DNA of 64,000 nt, taken from assembly GCF_013426895.1 (NCBI RefSeq), contig NZ_AP023175.1:2418001-2482000 (forward strand), in the 5' to 3' direction. Below are positions 56,733 to 64,000 of the stretch, one piece after another (position 1 is the stretch's first letter; every line of letters starts with the position of its first letter). The notes beneath the pieces are model-generated. The model made no database searches. It was not told the origin of the DNA and was given only the letters and a program-made list of their open reading frames with translations. A program made the translations under genes and the position numbers. The DNA is from Paraburkholderia largidicola. GTDB taxonomy: Bacteria; Pseudomonadota; Gammaproteobacteria; Burkholderiales; Burkholderiaceae.

Positions 56733-57179
56733 TCAGCCGGCGCTGCACACGATCGCAGTCAGAATGAAAGGCAACACCTGTTTGACGGTCGCTTCGCTGC
56801 CCGACTGCTGCACACGCACGCGCACCGACTCCGAAGGACCGGACACGACCACGCCATAGATCGAATCGGCTTCTACCTTGCCGGAGCCCTGCCGGAAGAT
56901 CGCGTCGTCGCGCTGGTAGCCGAGCACGGCATAGACGTGAAAGCCGAACGCCGTGAGATCGCGGCCGCGCTTCGGGCGAAACGCATTCACCGAATTGGAT
57001 TCGACCCGCATCGGATTCGGGTCGATGTATTGATCGTCGAGCAGCGGCTGAATGAAGGTATGCGCGTCGGTCTTGCAGACGAGCTGGTCGTCGAGGTCCA
57101 GCGCACGCGCGGGCGTGCAGCAGAGTCCCGCACCCAGGGCGGCCAGCACGGCAATCGAGTGGATGTAATCCTTTGTCAT
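56733..57179 (-). CDS. Exported hypothetical protein
   Basis: 148 residues. The signal peptide ends near TPARA, then comes a mature part with KTDAHTFIQPLLDDQYIDPNP, FGFHVYAVLGYQRDD and VVSGPSESVRVRV. Three cysteines are present in the precursor region, mature part and C-terminus. No domain is recognised. It is divergent from the tauD-type gene. Confidence 0.75.
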   Translation of the reverse strand: MTKDYIHSIAVLAALGAGLCCTPARALDLDDQLVCKTDAHTFIQPLLDDQYIDPNPMRVESNSVNAFRPKRGRDLTAFGFHVYAVLGYQRDDAIFRQGSGKVEADSIYGVVVSGPSESVRVRVQQSGSEATVKQVLPFILTAIVCSAG

Positions 57180-57492
57180 GTTTGGCGCGAGACCCTGAGC
57201 CGGAGATGGCCGGTCCCTGATGGTAGCCCGAAGTTGTCACGCACGTCAGCGAACGTCTGTGCGCTAACGAGCGATGCCACCATGCGGCCGCACAGTGCGA
57301 CGGATTCTCAAAGTGGCGCGCGCGCCGCGAAGCGGCCTCGCACAATGGCGCGAAACCATCAAGTGCGGTGCTCCAGGCTAGCCAGCCGTTTATCGCTAAA
57401 GCAGATATGAGTATGGGATTTGCTTCGTTGACGCACCCGGACGCTGGCCGTAGATTGACTTCATCGTTGCAACCCTACAAAGAACATTCAGC
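57180..57492. other. Divergent promoter region before the tauD-type gene
   Basis: 313 bp with no supported gene. It should carry the sulfur-regulated promoter of the dioxygenase/transporter genes. No clear operator was identified. Confidence 0.4.
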
Positions 57493-58407
57493 GTGACAAC
57501 CACTGTTTCGTCCTCTCAACACGCCGCTCCGCGCGTGCAAACGGCCGGCGTGCGCCAGCCGCTCGAAATCGTTCCGTTCGATGCGCCCGTCGGCGCCGAA
57601 GTGCTCGGCCTCGATCTGAACGAGCCGCTTTCCGCCGAAGATTTCGCGCGCATTCACCGCGCCCATCTCGACTATCACGTGCTGGTGTTTCGCGACCAGC
57701 GCATCACGCCCGCGCAGCACATCGACTTCAGCCGCCGCTTCGGGCCGTTGCAGATTCACGTGCTGCATCAGTTTCAGTTGCCCGGTCATCCTGAAGTGCT
57801 GATCGTGTCGAACATTCGCGAGAACGGTCAGCCGATCGGACTCGGCGACGCCGGCCACTTCTGGCATTCGGACCTGTCGTACAAGGAAAAGCCGAGCCTC
57901 GGCTCGCTGCTGCACGCGCAGGAACTGCCTTCGGAAGGCGGCGACACGCTGTTCGCGAACATGCATCTGGCGTGGGACACATTGCCTGAGCATTTGCGCA
58001 AGGCCGTCGAAGGACGCACGGCCGAGCACACGTATCTCGCCAAATACGCGGAACTGCAAAAGCGCAACCCGTGGCGGCCGAATCTGTCGGCCGAGCAGAT
58101 CGCGGAAGTGAAGCCCGTGGTGCATCCCATCGTGCGCACGCATCCGGAGACGGGCCGCAAGGCGCTGTTCGTCAGCGAGCATTTCACGACGCATATCGTC
58201 GGCCTGCCCGAAGACGAGAGCCGCGAGTTGCTCGAAGCTCTGTTTGCGCACAGCGTGCGTGACGAACATATCTATCGTCACCAGTGGTCGGAGCACGATC
58301 TCGTGTTCTGGGACAACCGCTCGCTGATGCATCTCGCTGCAGGCACGCCCGATCATCTGCGTCGCAAGCTGTATCGCACGACGATCGAAGGCAACGCGCC
58401 GTTCTGA
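57493..58407 (+). CDS. TauD/TfdA-family 2-oxoglutarate-dependent dioxygenase
   Basis: 304 residues. The iron-binding facial triad is H125-x-D127 (HFWHSDLSY) and H280 (DNRSLMHLA), with the 2-oxoglutarate arginine near 290-291. The family oxidises taurine, alkylsulfonates, sulfate esters or related compounds to release sulfite or sulfate. The adjacent sulfonate-type ABC transporter favours an organosulfur substrate. GTG 57493 is the start. Confidence 0.92.
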   Translation: MTTTVSSSQHAAPRVQTAGVRQPLEIVPFDAPVGAEVLGLDLNEPLSAEDFARIHRAHLDYHVLVFRDQRITPAQHIDFSRRFGPLQIHVLHQFQLPGHPEVLIVSNIRENGQPIGLGDAGHFWHSDLSYKEKPSLGSLLHAQELPSEGGDTLFANMHLAWDTLPEHLRKAVEGRTAEHTYLAKYAELQKRNPWRPNLSAEQIAEVKPVVHPIVRTHPETGRKALFVSEHFTTHIVGLPEDESRELLEALFAHSVRDEHIYRHQWSEHDLVFWDNRSLMHLAAGTPDHLRRKLYRTTIEGNAPF

Positions 58408-58451
58408 TCCGCGCGCAGTCTTCATTTCCGTTTCCGACACCCGGAGTTTCG

Positions 58452-59504
58452 ATGCCGTTTTCATTTCGACCGGCCGCGGCGCGGCCGTCTTTCGCGCGCC
58501 GTTTTGTTTCGACGATGCTTGCATTGTCGCTAGGCGCAACCAGCCTCGGCATGTCGCTCGATGCGCACGCTGAAGGTCATATCCGTGTTGCCGAACAGTT
58601 CGGCATCGTCTATTTGCTGCTGAACGTCGCACGCGATCAACAGTTCATCGAGAAAGAAGGGCGCAAGGAAGGGCTCGATATCAAGGTCGACTGGGTGAAG
58701 CTGTCGGGCGGTTCGGCCGTGAATGACGCGCTGCTGTCCGGCTCGGTCGACGTTGCGGGCGCAGGCGTGGGTCCCTTGCTCACGATCTGGGACCGCACGC
58801 ATGGCAAGCAGAACGTGAAGGGCGTCGCGTCGCTCGGCAATCTGCCGTATTACCTCGTGTCGAACAACCCGAACGTGAAGACGATTGCCGACTTCACCGA
58901 CAAGGACCGCATCGCGCTGCCGGCTGTTACGGTGTCGGTGCAGTCGCGCGTGTTGCAGTTCGCGGCGGCGAAGCGTTGGGGCGACAAGGAGTACAACCGT
59001 CTCGACAAGCTCACGCAGGCCGTGCCGCATCCCGATGCAGCGGCGGCGATCATTGCGGGCGGCACGGAAATCACGGGACACTTCGGCAACCCGCCGTTTC
59101 AGGAACAGGAACTGGCTGCGAACCCGAAAGCGCATATCGTGTTGAATTCATACGATGTGCTGGGCGGACCGAGTTCGGCAACCGTGCTGTACGCAACGGA
59201 GAAGTTCCGTAACGAGAACCCGAAGACGTATCGCGCGTTCGTCAACGGACTGGCCGATGCGGCGCAATTCATCACGGCGAATCCGGAAGCCGCCGCGGAT
59301 ATCTACATTCGCGTGAATCAGGCGAAGACGGATCGCAATCTGCTGCTCTCGGTGATCCGCAATCCGCAGGTGCAATTCAAGGTCGCACCGCAAAACACGT
59401 TTGCGCTTGCGCAGTTCATGTATCGCGTCGGCGCGATTCGCAACGAACCGAAGTCGTGGAAAGACTACTTCTTCGATGATCCGGCGACTGCAGCCGGAAG
59501 CTGA
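58452..59504 (+). CDS. Sulfonate/taurine-type ABC transporter substrate-binding protein
   Basis: 350 residues. The signal peptide ends near DAHA, then an NMT1/SsuA-like fold: IRVAEQFGIVYLLLNVARDQ, LSGGSAVNDALLSGSVDVAGAG and YYLVSNNPNVKTIADF. It lies 44 bp downstream of the dioxygenase gene. A strong terminator behind it separates it from its presumed ATPase and permease genes, probably raising binding-protein expression relative to the membrane parts. Confidence 0.93.
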   Translation: MPFSFRPAAARPSFARRFVSTMLALSLGATSLGMSLDAHAEGHIRVAEQFGIVYLLLNVARDQQFIEKEGRKEGLDIKVDWVKLSGGSAVNDALLSGSVDVAGAGVGPLLTIWDRTHGKQNVKGVASLGNLPYYLVSNNPNVKTIADFTDKDRIALPAVTVSVQSRVLQFAAAKRWGDKEYNRLDKLTQAVPHPDAAAAIIAGGTEITGHFGNPPFQEQELAANPKAHIVLNSYDVLGGPSSATVLYATEKFRNENPKTYRAFVNGLADAAQFITANPEAAADIYIRVNQAKTDRNLLLSVIRNPQVQFKVAPQNTFALAQFMYRVGAIRNEPKSWKDYFFDDPATAAGS

Positions 59505-59526
59505 CCGCTGCCACGTTCGACACACG

Positions 59527-59553
59527 AAAAACCCGCTATTTCAGCGGGTTTTT
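59527..59553 (+). terminator. Terminator within the organosulfur cluster
   Basis: An 11-bp perfect stem (AAAAACCCGCT) with a 5-nt loop. Its closing arm ends in five Ts. Confidence 0.85.
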
Positions 59554-59686
59554 CCGTTTCTGGCGCGAGTGAAATCGCGCTGTTGGACAAGACGCGACGG
59601 CGGTCATAGCGCGATTTACGGCGCTTATGCATCACAGCGCATTGAATATCTACTTTCATTGGTTGGTCTTTGCGGAGGCTCACCGT

Positions 59687-59764
59687 ATGTTGTCGTTTTG
59701 CCTATGCGGTGTCGTCATCGTGAAAGTTATTTCGCACGCAGTTCAACTCAAAGGAGCGCGTTGA
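59687..59764 (+). CDS. Candidate 25-residue leader peptide overlapping the ABC ATPase start
   Basis: ATG 59687 has GGAGG 8 nt upstream. The frame reads MLSFCLCGVVIVKV and ends KGAR, with its TGA overlapping the ATPase ATG by one base. The ATPase ribosome site AAGGAG lies inside it. Two cysteine codons near the start would suit a sulfur-sensing leader, but it could equally be a chance short frame. Confidence 0.4.
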   Translation: MLSFCLCGVVIVKVISHAVQLKGAR

Positions 59765-60600
59765 TGGTCGCGAATCCTTCCGTGCTTTTCCCTGAACAAG
59801 CCGCGACGCAGGCAAGCGAGCCGGTGCATTCGAGCCGCCTGCTTGCCGTCGATCGCGTGAGCCTCGAATACCGCACGCGCGAGCGCGTGGTGCGCGCCAC
59901 GCACGACGTCAGCTTCGACGTGTATGGCGGCGACCGTTTCGTGTTGCTCGGGCCATCGGGCTGCGGCAAGTCGACGTTGCTGAAAGCCGTCGGCGGATTC
60001 ATCAAGCCGGCCTCGGGCACGATCACGCTCGATGGCGAAACGGTGCGCGAGCCAGGCGCGGATCGCATCGTCGTGTTCCAGGAGTTCGATCAGTTGCCGC
60101 CGTGGAAGACAGTGCTGGAGAACATTGCATTCCCTTTGCGCGCGGCAAAGAAATTGAGCCGTGCCGAAGCGAAAGAGCGCGCACAGCACTATCTCGACAA
60201 GGTCGGCCTCGCAGCGTTCGCCGATGCGTATCCGCACACGTTGTCGGGCGGCATGAAACAACGCGTCGCGATTGCGCGCGCGCTCGCGATGCAGCCGCGC
60301 GTGCTGCTGATGGACGAGCCGTTCGCTGCGCTCGATGCGCTCACGCGTCGCAAGATGCAGGAAGAGTTGCTGCGCCTGTGGGAAGAGGTGCGCTTCACGC
60401 TGCTGTTCGTCACGCATTCGATCGAGGAAGCGCTGGTCGTAGGTAGCCGCATTCTGCTGCTGTCGCCGCATCCGGGACGCGTGCGCGCCGAACTCAATAG
60501 CCACCAGTACACACACGACAGCTTTGGCCGCAGCGACTTCCAGCATCGCGTCGCGCAGATTCATCGCCTGCTGTTCGAAGAGACGGAGTCCGCCCGATGA
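59764..60600 (+). CDS. Sulfonate/taurine-type ABC transporter ATP-binding protein
   Basis: 278 residues. Walker A is LLGPSGCGKSTLL, followed by a Q-loop region (VVFQEFDQLPPWKTV), signature LSGGMKQRVAIARAL and Walker B LLMDEPFAALDALTR, typical of SsuB/TauB. It couples ATP hydrolysis to uptake through the downstream permease, whose ATG overlaps its stop. AAGGAG precedes ATG 59764. Confidence 0.94.
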   Translation: MVANPSVLFPEQAATQASEPVHSSRLLAVDRVSLEYRTRERVVRATHDVSFDVYGGDRFVLLGPSGCGKSTLLKAVGGFIKPASGTITLDGETVREPGADRIVVFQEFDQLPPWKTVLENIAFPLRAAKKLSRAEAKERAQHYLDKVGLAAFADAYPHTLSGGMKQRVAIARALAMQPRVLLMDEPFAALDALTRRKMQEELLRLWEEVRFTLLFVTHSIEEALVVGSRILLLSPHPGRVRAELNSHQYTHDSFGRSDFQHRVAQIHRLLFEETESAR

Positions 60601-61475
60601 GCACCCCATCCACCCTGTTGCCGCCCGTGCGCGCGGAATACGAGCGGCCGCTCGAACCCGTCGGCGATCTCGCCGTCGAAGCGCCGTTGCCGCTCGCGCG
60701 GCGTCTTGCGAACCAGACATGGCTGAGCAAGACGATCATCGCGATCGTGCTGATCGCCGTGTGGGAAATCGCGGCGCGCGCAATCAACAACGACCTGTTG
60801 CTGCCGACCTTCGGCGCGACGTTCGTGGCATTCGTGCAGGGCATCGCGTCGGGCGAACTGCTGCAGAAGACGGCTGTGTCGATGTCGGTGCTGTTGCGCG
60901 GCTACCTGCTCGGCGTCGCGCTCGCGTTCGTACTGACCTCGCTCGCGGTGTCGACGCGCATCGGCCGCGATCTGCTGTCGATGCTCACCGCGATGTTCAA
61001 CCCGTTGCCGTCGATCGCCTTGTTGCCGCTCGCGCTGCTGTGGTTCGGCCTCGGCACGGGCAGCCTGCTGTTCGTGCTCGTGCATGCCGTATTGTGGCCG
61101 CTTGCGCTCAACACGTATTCGGGTTTTCGCGCCGTGCCCGCGACCTTGCGGATGGCGGGTCGCAATTATGGCCTGACGGGCCTGCGCCATGTCGTGCTGA
61201 TACTCGTGCCCGCTGCGCTGCCGTCCATCCTCGCGGGGCTGCGTGTCGGCTGGGCTTTCGCGTGGCGCACGCTGATTGCGGCCGAACTCGTGTTCGGCGC
61301 GAGCAGCGGCAACGGCGGACTGGGTTGGTACATTTTCCAGAACCGCAACGAGCTGTATACCGACCGCGTGTTCGCGGGACTCGCCGCTGTCATCGCGATC
61401 GGTCTGCTCGTCGAGCATCTGGTGTTCGATACGCTGGAGCGCGTCACCGTGCGCCGCTGGGGCGTGCAGCACTGA
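60597..61475 (+). CDS. Sulfonate/taurine-type ABC transporter permease
   Basis: 292 residues with about six membrane helices after a roughly 45-residue cytoplasmic N-terminus. The ATPase-contact EAA-type loop is seen around FRAVPATLRMAGRNYGLTG. It belongs to the SsuC/TauC group. It overlaps the ATPase gene by 4 bp (ATGA) and so is co-translated. Confidence 0.94.
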   Translation: MSTPSTLLPPVRAEYERPLEPVGDLAVEAPLPLARRLANQTWLSKTIIAIVLIAVWEIAARAINNDLLLPTFGATFVAFVQGIASGELLQKTAVSMSVLLRGYLLGVALAFVLTSLAVSTRIGRDLLSMLTAMFNPLPSIALLPLALLWFGLGTGSLLFVLVHAVLWPLALNTYSGFRAVPATLRMAGRNYGLTGLRHVVLILVPAALPSILAGLRVGWAFAWRTLIAAELVFGASSGNGGLGWYIFQNRNELYTDRVFAGLAAVIAIGLLVEHLVFDTLERVTVRRWGVQH

Positions 61476-61514
61476 CGCCGCACCATCGCGGGGCAACGCT
61501 CGCGCTGCGAACGC

Positions 61515-62051
61515 TTACGCCTCGTTCAGCCAGTGCTCGATCAACGGCCCCTGCGCGCCGCCCACCGGGTCGCTACGCGGAAACGGCAGGGCTTCCATCG
61601 CGGCGCGTTCCTTGTCGGTCAACGCGTCGCGCCGGATGTCCCATTGCTGGCCCGGCGGATACGCGCCGATCACATTGAGCGGCCCGCTCGACGATTCGAG
61701 GCAATGCCCGGTGCCCGCCGGCAGCAGGATCACGTCGCCCGCTTCCAGATGCACGACACGGCCGCCCGGGCCGCCCACGATCACATCCGCCGTGCCCCCG
61801 GCGATGCCCAGCACTTCATGCGCCGACGAATGAAAATGGTGATAGTCGAAGACGCCGTTACGCCACTTCGGCGGCCAGCCGTTGCGCTGGAACATCGCTT
61901 CGAACGCGTCGGCTAGCCGGTCGCCCGACGCGTCGCCGTCCAGCACGTCCCGATACAGGATGACGGGGAGATGCGCGTTGTTCGGCACCCAGTCGCGCGG
62001 GCCGAGCCGGAATACGTCCGCGTGCACCGCGCCCCTCGTATGTGCTTGCAT
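61515..62051 (-). CDS. Cupin-domain protein
   Basis: 178 residues. A single cupin barrel has HHFHSSAHEVLGIAGG and LLPAGTGHC, giving likely His/Glu metal ligands. The resemblance is to small cupins of unknown substrate. GAGGAGC precedes the ATG at 62051. It is convergent with the permease gene and divergent from the GGDEF gene. Confidence 0.88.
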   Translation of the reverse strand: MQAHTRGAVHADVFRLGPRDWVPNNAHLPVILYRDVLDGDASGDRLADAFEAMFQRNGWPPKWRNGVFDYHHFHSSAHEVLGIAGGTADVIVGGPGGRVVHLEAGDVILLPAGTGHCLESSSGPLNVIGAYPPGQQWDIRRDALTDKERAAMEALPFPRSDPVGGAQGPLIEHWLNEA

Positions 62052-62313
62052 GTCTGCTCCTCGAACTGATGCTGATGCGCCGTGCATGCGAGTTGAAAGA
62101 CTGCTTCGCATGAGCGGCGCGGACGTCAGCTAAACAGCAAATCGCATTCCGCAGCAATCAGGGCAAAACCGCATTCGAAAAATCTTCAAGCAAACGTTTT
62201 CGTGTGCTTGAGCCATTTTTTTTGCGGGCCAGATACATTAAGTTTGCTGTTGCTTACGTCGATATAACGGTTCGAGGCGGAAAACAATCACGGGACGGCA
62301 CGAGGGCTGATTT

Positions 62314-64000
62314 ATGTGGAATGCCGATCTGTCGGCAGGCGGGGCGGGCTCGCAATCGATCGACGACGCAGCGCGTGCGGTGGAGGCGCGCGGCGTGCCC
62401 TGGGCATGGTATCGCGCGGGCCAGCATCTCGAACTGGTGCGCGAAGGTGCGACGCGGTTCGATTGGCCGCGCTCGATCGTGCCCGCGATGCTGCACGACG
62501 CCTGCGTCGAGCGCGGCTGGTTCGCGTGGCCGACGGGCCGCAGCGATCTTGCGCTCGGCTGGCTGCTCGCGCCCGCGTCGTTCGCGTCGGACCCCGCCTT
62601 TGCGGCGCTCGCGCGCGCGATCGGCGAACAGATGCAGGCCGACGCGCTGGTGCGCGCACAAAACGTGCAGCGCGTGCTGTACGACATCGCGTATCTGGCC
62701 AGTTCGATCAGCGAGCGCGGCGAATTCCTGCAGGCCATTCACGAGCGTCTTGGCACGCTGATCGACGCGGAGAACTTCTATCTCGCGCTCTACGACGGCG
62801 AAACGGGCGCCGTCACGTATCCGTATTACATCGACCTGATCGACACGGAAGCCGTCGACACGAATCACATGGACATGGTCGACCCCGAGCGCCTGTCGCT
62901 CACGGGTTACGTGCTGACCACAGGCCAGCCGCTGCTGATCGACGAGAAGGGCATCATCGATGCGGCCGCGACGGGGCGCTTCTACTGCGTCGGGCACCGG
63001 CCGAAGTTCTGGATGGGCGCGCCGCTGAAGAACGCGTCGGACGAAGTGTTCGGCATGGTGACGATGCAGGTCTACGACGCGTCGCGCATCTATAGCGCTG
63101 AAGACCGCGCGCTGTTTCTGGTCGTTGCGCGGCACGTGGCGATGGCGCTCGACCGTATTCTGCACCGCGTCGGCCTCGAAGCCGAAGTGGCGCGCCGCAC
63201 GGCCGAGCTGTCGCGGCTGAACGACACGCTGCGCGCGGAAATCGCCGAGCGCGAGCGCGCGCAGCATCTGCAGGCAGCGCTGTTCGAGATCGCCGAGCTG
63301 TCGAGTCAATCGGTCGATATCGGCAAGTTCTTTCGCAGTCTGCATGCGATCGTGGGCGGGCTGCTGTATGCGAAGAACTTCTATATCGCGCTGTTCGAAC
63401 CCGCGACGGCGGAAGTGTCGTTTCCGTATTACATCGACGAAACGCAGCACGACATACCAGCGCCGCGCCGCGGCGAGCGGGGGTTGACCGAGTATGTGAT
63501 CCGCCAGCGCGTGCCTTGCCTGCTCGACACCAGCGACGCCGTGCGTCTCGTCGAGGCGGGCGAGATCAAGCTGGACAGCGAGAACATCCGCTTGCGTTCG
63601 TGGCTTGGCGTGCCGCTGTTCGATGGCAGCGTGGTGCGCGGCGTGCTCGTCGTGCAGAGCTATTCGTCGAGCGTGCGTTACGACAGGCGCGATCAGGAAC
63701 TGCTGACCTTCGTGTCGCGCCACATCGATACGGCGCTGTCGCGGCGGCGCGTCGCGGAAGCGCAGCATGCGGCGAATCTCGAACTCGAAGCGCGCGTGCT
63801 GGTGCGCACGCAGGAACTCGACGCGGCCAACGCGCGGCTGTTGCACGAGAACTATCACGACGCACTGACGGGCCTGCCGAACCGCTCGCATCTGTACGAG
63901 CGGCTCGAAGCGGCGTGGCTTGGCTACAGCAAGCGCGGCGAGCCGTTGTCCGTGCTGTTCATCGACCTCGACCGCTTCAAGGTCGTCAACGACAGTCTCG
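62314..64000 (+). CDS. GAF-GAF-GGDEF signalling protein (partial, runs off the window)
   Basis: At least 562 residues are visible. An N-terminal unrecognised segment (1-115) precedes a first GAF domain (about 130-290), a short coiled coil with LEAEVARRTAELSRLNDTLRAEI, and a second GAF domain (about 325-475). Another coiled coil leads to the start of a GGDEF domain (HDALTGLPNRSHLYERL; VLFIDLDRFKVVNDS). It probably makes cyclic di-GMP in response to ligands bound by the GAF domains; an EAL domain may follow outside the window. GAGGG precedes ATG 62314. Confidence 0.9.
   Translation, partial: MWNADLSAGGAGSQSIDDAARAVEARGVPWAWYRAGQHLELVREGATRFDWPRSIVPAMLHDACVERGWFAWPTGRSDLALGWLLAPASFASDPAFAALARAIGEQMQADALVRAQNVQRVLYDIAYLASSISERGEFLQAIHERLGTLIDAENFYLALYDGETGAVTYPYYIDLIDTEAVDTNHMDMVDPERLSLTGYVLTTGQPLLIDEKGIIDAAATGRFYCVGHRPKFWMGAPLKNASDEVFGMVTMQVYDASRIYSAEDRALFLVVARHVAMALDRILHRVGLEAEVARRTAELSRLNDTLRAEIAERERAQHLQAALFEIAELSSQSVDIGKFFRSLHAIVGGLLYAKNFYIALFEPATAEVSFPYYIDETQHDIPAPRRGERGLTEYVIRQRVPCLLDTSDAVRLVEAGEIKLDSENIRLRSWLGVPLFDGSVVRGVLVVQSYSSSVRYDRRDQELLTFVSRHIDTALSRRRVAEAQHAANLELEARVLVRTQELDAANARLLHENYHDALTGLPNRSHLYERLEAAWLGYSKRGEPLSVLFIDLDRFKVVNDSL

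Noticed and set aside
1..64000. CRISPR arrays, rRNA genes and prophage structural genes
   Set aside because: None seen; the only multi-copy repeats are the E elements, which are large palindromes and not regularly spaced.

Overview
The window looks like a chromosomal segment of a Burkholderiaceae bacterium, most likely Paraburkholderia or a close relative. This rests on gene content: Burkholderia-type porins, DUF4148 proteins, a bo3-type quinol oxidase operon, an oxalate cluster, high GC, and a Burkholderiales-type repeat family. Species was not tested.

Layout. 1-700: right part of a large palindromic repeat (copy E1), then family-B DNA polymerase II (polB, minus strand). 3.3-5.7 kb: peroxide defence, ahpC and ahpF. 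5.9-9.4 kb: branched-chain amino-acid type binding lipoprotein, RlpA-like lipoprotein with a coupled basic protein, OmpA-like lipoprotein, DUF3597 protein. 9.7-13.6 kb: cyoABCD quinol oxidase without cyoE. 13.7 kb: tRNA-Val(GAC). 14.0-15.35 kb: membrane-anchored TAXI-type binding protein. 15.4-22.3 kb: accessory island with DnaA-box-like repeats, a 54-residue secreted peptide gene, and a type VI secretion cassette. The cassette is PAAR, then a VgrG fused to a C-terminal zinc-metallopeptidase-like domain, then an overlapping gene for an exported putative immunity protein. 22.3-28.6 kb: sorbosone-dehydrogenase-like lipoprotein, DUF4148 protein, and an ABC exporter operon (ATPase, FtsX-type permease, AttH/CrtC lipocalin). 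28.6-29.4 kb: repeat copy E2. 29.4-36.1 kb: MscS channel with cyclic-nucleotide domain, a copper-type trio (DUF2946, outer-membrane protein, CopC), DUF1428, a phosphoesterase and small unknowns.

36.2-50.1 kb is an oxalate module. It holds two paralogous GntR/FCD regulators, an OxlT-type transporter, oxalyl-CoA decarboxylase, two formyl-CoA:oxalate CoA-transferases, a FAH-family protein and a PanE-like reductase that could be an oxalyl-CoA reductase. Four promoter regions in the module share a TGATATAC-centred motif that may be the GntR operator. Repeat copy E3 lies between the two transferase genes and is itself interrupted by a complete IS256-family element with an 8-bp target duplication.

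50.2-57.2 kb: a 59-residue ORF with a perfect ribosome site, two porins, an SDR, a DUF72 protein, a second DUF4148 protein and unknowns. 57.5-61.5 kb: TauD-type dioxygenase with a sulfonate/taurine-type ABC transporter, including a possible 25-codon Cys-containing leader ORF. The window ends with a cupin and the start of a GAF-GAF-GGDEF signalling protein that runs off the right edge.
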